A stretch of DNA of 11,586 nt from Rhizobacter sp. (GTDB lineage: Bacteria > Pseudomonadota > Gammaproteobacteria > Burkholderiales > Burkholderiaceae_C). The number at the start of each line of letters is the position of its first letter. Within the stretch, counting starts at the first letter, position 1. Both the position numbers and the translations under genes were made by a program. Below, in pieces: positions 6,964 to 11,586 of this stretch. The notes beneath the pieces were generated by a model that saw only the letters and a list, made by a program, of their open reading frames with translations, had not been told where the DNA came from and did no database searches. The stretch covers positions 1-11,586 of the forward strand of contig JANYFX010000121.1 in the NCBI GenBank assembly GCA_025359585.1. The letters run 5' to 3'.

Positions 6964-8061
6964 TCAGGCAACGTCTGCTGCGATCGAATCGGCCGGCTTG
7001 GGCGCGGCGGGCATCGCGGCCAGCGTGTCGAGAATCCGGTCGTGCACCCGATCCAGAAGGCCGTTTCGAGCGGCATCATAAGCCCGATTCAAGGCTTGCT
7101 CGAACGCGAAGGCGTCGGCAGAACCGTGGCTCTTGAACACCAGCCCGCGCAGGCCGAGCAACGCTGCGCCGTTGTAGCGGCGGTGGTCCACACGGGCTTG
7201 CAGCGCTTTGAGCACCGGAAGCGCCATCAAGGCAGCGAGTTTGGTGAAGATGCTGCGCGTGAACTCCTGCTTGACGAACTTCGACAGCATCGAAGCCAAG
7301 CCTTCGGAGGTCTTCAGCGCCACGTTGCCGACAAAACCGTCACAGACGACGATGTCGGTCGTGCCCTTGAAGATGTCGTTGCCTTCGACGTTGCCATGAA
7401 AATTGAGGTGGCCGCTCGCAGCGGCGGCGCGCAGCAGTTCGGCCGCCTGTTTGATGGTTTCGCTGCCCTTGATCGCTTCTTCGCCGATGTTGAGCAGGCC
7501 GACGCTCGGGTCTTCCTTGCCGGCGATGGCAGCGACGAGCGCACTGCCCATCACGGCGAACTGCAACAGGTGTTCAGCGGTGCAGTCGACATTCGCGCCG
7601 AGGTCGAGCACGGTCGTGAAACCGTCGCGCTCGTTCGGCATCACGGTGGCGATGGCCGGGCGGTCGATGCCTTCCAGGGTCTTCAAGACATAGCGCGATA
7701 CGGCCATCAAGGCGCCGGTGTTGCCGGCCGAAACACAGGCCTGCGCCTGGGAAACGCCATTCGCATCGGCCTTGACCTGGGTGACGGCGACACGCAAGGA
7801 AGAATCCTTCTTGCGGCGCAGCGCCACCTCGATCGGGTCGTCCATCTCGACCACTTCGGAGGCGGTGACGACGCGGCAACGTGGCCACAAAGCGGCCTCG
7901 GCCAGCACCTCGGCGCGGCCGACCAAGATCAATTCAGCAGCGGGGTGCGCCGCGAGAAACGCGCGGCAGGCGGGCAAGGTGACCGACGGTCCGTGGTCGC
8001 CGCCCATGCAATCGACCGCAAGCCGAACCACGCCGGCAGCGGGCACATGAGCCGAGTTCAT
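6964..8061 (-). CDS. plsX: PlsX, phosphate acyltransferase
   Basis: A 365-residue protein that makes acyl-phosphate from acyl-ACP, the donor for PlsY in phosphatidate synthesis; it is a peripheral membrane enzyme in the family. Visible family blocks: DCMGGDHGPSVTLPA (17-31), SAGNTGALMAVSRYVL (111-126), DLGANVDC (153-160), GLLNIGEEAIKG (188-199), FHGNVEGNDIFKG (221-233) and DGFVGNVALKTSEG (241-254). It has an alanine/proline-rich tail of about 20 residues beyond the usual end. The ATG at 8061 gives about ten residues before the conserved start and has no clear Shine-Dalgarno, so a slightly later start is possible. It follows rpmF after 49 bases that contain a strong stem-loop, and precedes fabH by 6 bases. 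The rpmF-plsX-fabH order is widely conserved. Confidence 0.97.
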   Translation of the reverse strand: MNSAHVPAAGVVRLAVDCMGGDHGPSVTLPACRAFLAAHPAAELILVGRAEVLAEAALWPRCRVVTASEVVEMDDPIEVALRRKKDSSLRVAVTQVKADANGVSQAQACVSAGNTGALMAVSRYVLKTLEGIDRPAIATVMPNERDGFTTVLDLGANVDCTAEHLLQFAVMGSALVAAIAGKEDPSVGLLNIGEEAIKGSETIKQAAELLRAAAASGHLNFHGNVEGNDIFKGTTDIVVCDGFVGNVALKTSEGLASMLSKFVKQEFTRSIFTKLAALMALPVLKALQARVDHRRYNGAALLGLRGLVFKSHGSADAFAFEQALNRAYDAARNGLLDRVHDRILDTLAAMPAAPKPADSIAADVA

Positions 8062-8078
8062 CGCAGAGTGGCAATCAA

Positions 8079-8100
8079 TGCCGGCCTCAAGCGGCCGGCA
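8079..8100 (-). other. Strong stem-loop between rpmF and plsX (possible attenuator)
   Basis: A perfect 8-base GC-rich stem, TGCCGGCC with GGCCGGCA, and a 6-base loop. On the minus strand it is followed by ATTGATTG rather than a run of T, so it is at most a partial terminator. Its place just after the ribosomal protein gene and 17 bases before the plsX start fits adjusting the high rpmF to low plsX expression ratio, by partial termination or mRNA end protection; that role is inferred. Confidence 0.5.
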
Positions 8101-8110
8101 ACAGACCCTC

Positions 8111-8293
8111 TCAGGCGTCCGCCTTGGTCTTCAGCACCTTGCGCCCACGGTAAAAGCCGTTCGGGCTGATGTGGTGGCGCAGATGCGACTCGCCGGTGGT
8201 CGGCTCGATGGCCGTACCGGGCGCGCTCAGCGCGTAGTGGGCACGGTGCATGCCACGCTTGGAAGGGGACTTCTTGTTCTGTTGAACGGCCAT
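8111..8293 (-). CDS. rpmF: Large-subunit ribosomal protein L32 (bL32)
   Basis: A 60-residue basic protein starting MAVQQNKKSPSKRGMHRAH and containing LRHHISPNGFYRGRKVLKTK. Both match the E. coli L32 pattern. There are no zinc-binding cysteine pairs, so this is the cysteine-free form. It is part of the 50S subunit. The ATG at 8293 is preceded by AAGGAG with a 6-base spacing; the upstream in-frame extension to 8380 lacks family character. It follows yceD by 164 bases containing a likely promoter and a structured leader, and precedes plsX, the standard yceD-rpmF-plsX arrangement. Confidence 0.98.
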   Translation of the reverse strand: MAVQQNKKSPSKRGMHRAHYALSAPGTAIEPTTGESHLRHHISPNGFYRGRKVLKTKADA

Positions 8294-8299
8294 GGAGTT

Positions 8300-8305
8300 C
8301 TCCTT
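8300..8305 (-). promoter_or_regulatory. Ribosome binding site of rpmF
   Basis: AAGGAG on the minus strand, 6 bases before the ATG at 8293, fixes the start against the in-frame extension upstream. Confidence 0.75.
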
Positions 8306-8327
8306 GGGCCCGCATTCAAGCCGGGGC

Positions 8328-8354
8328 CAGCGCTGCGACACGAAATGTCGCTGG
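8328..8354 (-). other. Alternative stem-loops in the rpmF leader
   Basis: Two pairings compete for the same bases: CCAGCG at 8328-8333 with CGCTGG at 8349-8354, or GCGACA at 8335-8340 with TGTCGC at 8346-8351 (5-base loop). Both are perfect 6-base stems and cannot form in full together. They lie about 35-60 bases before the rpmF start, within the presumed untranslated leader. Confidence 0.35.
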
Positions 8355-8430
8355 GTGGTTTCGCTGAATGCAGCGCACAAACACTAGACGGGTATTGCGA
8401 GGCGCGGGTGTGCCCGCAGACAAGCCCAAG

Positions 8431-8439
8431 ATTCTAGCA
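8431..8439 (-). promoter_or_regulatory. Candidate extended -10 promoter element for rpmF
   Basis: TGCTAGAAT on the minus strand combines an upstream TG with a good -10 hexamer, TAGAAT. Start would fall near 8424, giving a leader of about 130 bases. The -35 position is poor, as expected of an extended -10 promoter. It lies just after the yceD stop at 8458, so it would drive rpmF and the genes beyond independently of yceD. A short GCGGG/CCCGC stem (8404-8417) lies near the start of the presumed leader. Confidence 0.5.
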
Positions 8440-8457
8440 TGGCCTGCCCGGCCCGCT

Positions 8458-9009
8458 TCAGTTCAGCGGGCCACCCCGCTTGAGCACCGCCAGCGCGGCG
8501 AACGGGTTGGGCTTTTCTTCGGCCAGCGGGTCGTTCGGACGGACCGGCAGCGGCAGCGGGCAAACGTCGTGACGCGGCACGATCGGCATGGCCAGCAGCA
8601 GCTCGTCTTCGATCAACTCGTGCAGGTCGAGAGCGCGCGTCAGGGCCAGCACGTCGTCTTCGCTGTCTGCATCGAGCTGCGCGGCAGCGTCTTCGCCGTG
8701 AACGAACAGAAAACTGCGCTCGACCGCGAGCGTCACCGCCATTGGCTGCAGGCAACGCTGGCACTCGAGCGATACGGCGGTGCCAGCACTCACATGAAGC
8801 CAAGTCTGCAACTCACCACCCGGCGCGGCGCGTTGTTCGCCACGGGCGCTCCACACGACCTCGGTGGCGCGGCGCTCTTCTGCACTGCCCAGCGCGGATT
8901 CAGCCACCCGCAGCAGTTGCATCACCGGCCAGCGGCCTGCGAGTTGGCCGGCTTCCTTGGCAAAAGCCTGCACCTCGAGGCGGAAGGGATCGAACTCGCG
9001 CGTTGCCAT
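8458..9009 (-). CDS. yceD: YceD, DUF177 family protein (23S rRNA accumulation protein)
   Basis: A 183-residue acidic protein of the DUF177/YceD family. The family signature is visible: SLECQRCLQPM (80-90, with Cys83 and Cys86), then LHELIEDELLLAMPIVPRHDVCP (129-151, with Cys150), and a C-terminal NPFAALAVLK. These cysteines could bind metal, but that is not shown. In E. coli and plants the family is linked to 23S rRNA accumulation or processing, and the gene almost always sits before rpmF, as here. The frame remains open far upstream, across the divergent gene, but only the ATG at 9009 gives the family N-terminus. No clear Shine-Dalgarno precedes it, and a -10-like TACACT ends just 6 bases before the ATG, so a leaderless transcript is possible. 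Confidence 0.93.
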   Translation of the reverse strand: MATREFDPFRLEVQAFAKEAGQLAGRWPVMQLLRVAESALGSAEERRATEVVWSARGEQRAAPGGELQTWLHVSAGTAVSLECQRCLQPMAVTLAVERSFLFVHGEDAAAQLDADSEDDVLALTRALDLHELIEDELLLAMPIVPRHDVCPLPLPVRPNDPLAEEKPNPFAALAVLKRGGPLN

Positions 9010-9015
9010 CGCCCA

Positions 9016-9021
9016 AGTGTA
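9016..9021 (-). promoter_or_regulatory. Candidate -10 element of yceD in the divergent yceD/maf region
   Basis: TACACT on the minus strand is followed by six bases and then the yceD ATG, so initiation at the usual distance would fall on the A of the start codon. The whole intergenic region is only 56 bases and also holds a 10-base palindrome, GGCGATCGCC, at 9030-9039, and the plus-strand GGGAG at 9052-9056 that serves the maf start at 9066. The -35 match is poor. Confidence 0.35.
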
Positions 9022-9065
9022 GTTCCGTCGGCGATCGCCTCGCCCCGCGATGGGAGAATCCGCCC

Positions 9066-9668
9066 ATGACCACGCGACCGCTTCTGATCCTGGGCTCGAC
9101 CTCTGTCTACAGGCGCGAGCTGTTGTCGCGACTGCGGCTGCCTTTCGAGGTTCACGCGCCCGATGTCGACGAAACGCCGCTGCCCGGCGAAGCGCCGGCC
9201 GCGCTCGCGCAGCGCCTGGCGCTGGCCAAGGCGCACGCGGTTTCGCGCCTGCACCCGGAGGCGGTGGTGATCGGCTCGGATCAGGTCGCCGACCTCGACG
9301 GCCAACCCATCGGCAAGCCCGGAACACATGAACGCGCCGTGGCGCAGTTGCGCAGCATGAGCGGACGCAGCGTGGTGTTTCAGACGGCGGTGGCGGTGGT
9401 CTGCGCGCGCAGTGCTTACGTCGGGGCCGCGCTGGTGCCGGTGAAGGTGCGGTTTCGCGCGCTGTCGAACGAAGAGATCGAAACTTACCTGCGCGCCGAA
9501 CAGCCTTACGACTGCGCCGGCAGCGCCAAGTCGGAAACGTTGGGCATCGCGCTGCTCGACGCCATCGAATCCGACGATCCGACCGCCCTGGTCGGCCTGC
9601 CGCTGATTCGCACCTGCACGCTGCTGCGCGCGGCCGGTATCGACCCGCTGTCGGTAGCTCGGCCATGA
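9066..9668 (+). CDS. Maf family nucleotide pyrophosphatase, YceF type
   Basis: A 200-residue Maf/HAM1-fold protein. It starts LLILGSTSVYRRELLSRL, has VDETPLPGE (34-42), the catalytic-region GSDQVADLDG (70-79, Asp72) and IGKPGT, then VRFRALSNEEIETYLR, CAGSAKSETLGIALL (150-164) and LVGLPLI. These follow E. coli YceF (DQV and CAGS-K-SE, rather than the DTVV of dTTP/UTP-type Maf), a subgroup shown to hydrolyse m7GTP and thus to keep modified nucleotides out of RNA. Substrate is inferred from subgroup only. It is divergent from yceD across 56 bases; in E. coli yceF and yceD are also divergent neighbours. Its stop overlaps the next start as ATGA, so the two are coupled. GGGAG about 9 bases upstream is the ribosome binding site. 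Confidence 0.94.
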   Translation: MTTRPLLILGSTSVYRRELLSRLRLPFEVHAPDVDETPLPGEAPAALAQRLALAKAHAVSRLHPEAVVIGSDQVADLDGQPIGKPGTHERAVAQLRSMSGRSVVFQTAVAVVCARSAYVGAALVPVKVRFRALSNEEIETYLRAEQPYDCAGSAKSETLGIALLDAIESDDPTALVGLPLIRTCTLLRAAGIDPLSVARP

Positions 9669-10429
9669 CCCGGCGCGGCGAACTGATCCTCGTTCCGAAC
9701 ACGCTTGACTTCGGCGCACCTGGCCCGGTGCCCGATCTGCAGGACGTGCTGCCGCTCGGCGTGATCAGGCGCGCTGCGGCGCTGCAGCACTGGGTCGCGG
9801 AGAACGCGAAAACTACCCGCGCGTTTCTCAAGCGCGTCGACGCCGTCGTGCCACTTTCGCAGCCGCTGCAAACACTCGACATCGTGGAGCTGCCACGCCC
9901 GCAAAAAGGCCTGCGCCACGGCGCGGCGTCGAATCTCGAAGCCCTGCTCGCGCCCGCGCTGCAAGGCCATGACATCGGGCTGATCTCCGAAGCCGGCTTG
10001 CCGGCAGTGGCCGACCCCGGCGCCGCACTCGTGCAGGCGGCTCACGCCGCAGGCATCACGGTGCTCGCCCTGCCCGGCCCCAGTTCCTTGCTGCTGGCGC
10101 TGGCCGCGAGTGGCCTGAACGGGCAGAGCTTTGCGTTCGTGGGCTATCTGCCCGTGGACGCCAGCGAACGCGGTGCGCGCATTCGCGAACTCGAGGCGCT
10201 TTCACGGCGTGCCGGCCAGACCCAGCTGATGATCGAAACACCTTACCGCAACGCAGCGTTCATGGCCGCGTTGCTGGCGCATTTGCAGGGCAACACCCGC
10301 GTGTCGGTCAGTTGTGGCCTGACCTTGCGCTCGGGCTTCACGCGCACCGACACGGTGGACCGCTGGAAAGCCCGCCCGGCAAGCCTGCCGGCTGACGTGC
10401 CGGTCGTGTTTTCGCTGCTTGCCGGCTGA
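9665..10429 (+). CDS. SAM-dependent methyltransferase of the tetrapyrrole-methylase fold, RsmI-like
   Basis: A 254-residue protein. It shows the RsmI/tetrapyrrole methylase motif series: LILVPNTLDFG at the N-terminus (7-17), SEAGLPAVADPG (108-119), LPGPSSLLLALAASGL (136-151), FAFVGYLP (156-163), and IETPYRN (190-196). RsmI 2'-O-methylates C1402 of 16S rRNA. However, the N-terminal motif here differs from the usual VPTPIGNL, Asp of the DAGTP motif is Glu, and the protein is shorter than RsmI (about 285 residues), lacking its C-terminal end. It is more likely a paralogous subfamily than RsmI itself; the substrate is unknown. It overlaps the maf stop by 4 bases and is probably translated with it. 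Its stop codon lies in a hairpin shared with the convergent helicase gene. Confidence 0.87.
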   Translation: MTRRGELILVPNTLDFGAPGPVPDLQDVLPLGVIRRAAALQHWVAENAKTTRAFLKRVDAVVPLSQPLQTLDIVELPRPQKGLRHGAASNLEALLAPALQGHDIGLISEAGLPAVADPGAALVQAAHAAGITVLALPGPSSLLLALAASGLNGQSFAFVGYLPVDASERGARIRELEALSRRAGQTQLMIETPYRNAAFMAALLAHLQGNTRVSVSCGLTLRSGFTRTDTVDRWKARPASLPADVPVVFSLLAG

Positions 10430-10439
10430 GGCTCGCGCC

Positions 10440-10443
<4 letters not shown>
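10426..10443. terminator. Hairpin shared by two convergent stop codons (possible bidirectional terminator)
   Basis: A perfect 7-base inverted repeat, CTGAGGC and GCCTCAG, with a 4-base loop (TCGC on plus, GCGA on minus, a GNRA-type loop). The methyltransferase TGA is in the left arm and the helicase TGA, read on the minus strand, is in the right arm. The genes are separated by only 10 bases. There is no T-run on either side, so termination strength is uncertain; 3'-end protection is an alternative. Confidence 0.45.

Positions 10444-11586
<1,143 letters not shown>

Noticed and set aside
9030..9039. GGCGATCGCC read as the cyanobacterial highly iterated palindrome
   Set aside because: A single copy in a clearly proteobacterial context; kept only as a possible operator.
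8458..9975. A 505-codon minus-strand open frame containing yceD at its end
   Set aside because: The part upstream of 9009 is antisense to maf and the methylase and is low-complexity Arg/Pro/Ser; only the last 183 codons are family-like.

Overview
The window is a GC-rich piece of core chromosome from a betaproteobacterium. Gene order and protein sequence point to the Burkholderiales, in the Rubrivivax/Leptothrix/Rhizobacter-like neighbourhood; that is inference from content, since no rRNA or taxonomic marker was compared. Coding density is very high, no gap exceeds 165 bases, and I see no mobile element, tRNA, rRNA or CRISPR array.

Three blocks can be read. (1) Positions 1-9009, all on the minus strand, are read from high to low coordinates: yceD (DUF177), rpmF, plsX, fabH, fabD, fabG, acpP, fabF, a small YgfX-like membrane protein, rpoE, rseA and rseB (cut by the left edge). 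This joins the ribosomal protein L32/phospholipid/fatty-acid initiation and elongation cluster directly to the sigma-E envelope-stress module (sigma factor, membrane anti-sigma, periplasmic anti-sigma partner). (2) Positions 9066-10429 on the plus strand hold a divergent pair with a 4-base ATGA overlap: a YceF-type Maf nucleotide pyrophosphatase and a tetrapyrrole-methylase-fold SAM methyltransferase related to RsmI. (3) Positions 10440-11586 on the minus strand hold the C-terminal part of an RhlE-type DEAD-box RNA helicase, convergent with block 2 and running off the right edge.

Functionally, PlsX, FabD, FabH, FabG, FabF and AcpP form a nearly complete acyl chain initiation and elongation set; the dehydratase and enoyl reductase are not here. 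PlsX links acyl-ACP to phospholipid synthesis, and RpoE/RseA/RseB monitors the envelope those lipids build. YceD, RpmF, the RsmI-like methylase and RhlE relate to ribosome or RNA metabolism. Candidate internal control points are a 130-base structured leader before rpmF, stems after rpmF and before acpP, and a stem overlapping the fabF stop codon.

I do not see a wholly new system. The points most worth a second look are the YgfX-like gene between fabF and rpoE, the possible leaderless start of yceD, the tandem stems upstream of acpP, and the hairpin shared by the two convergent stop codons.
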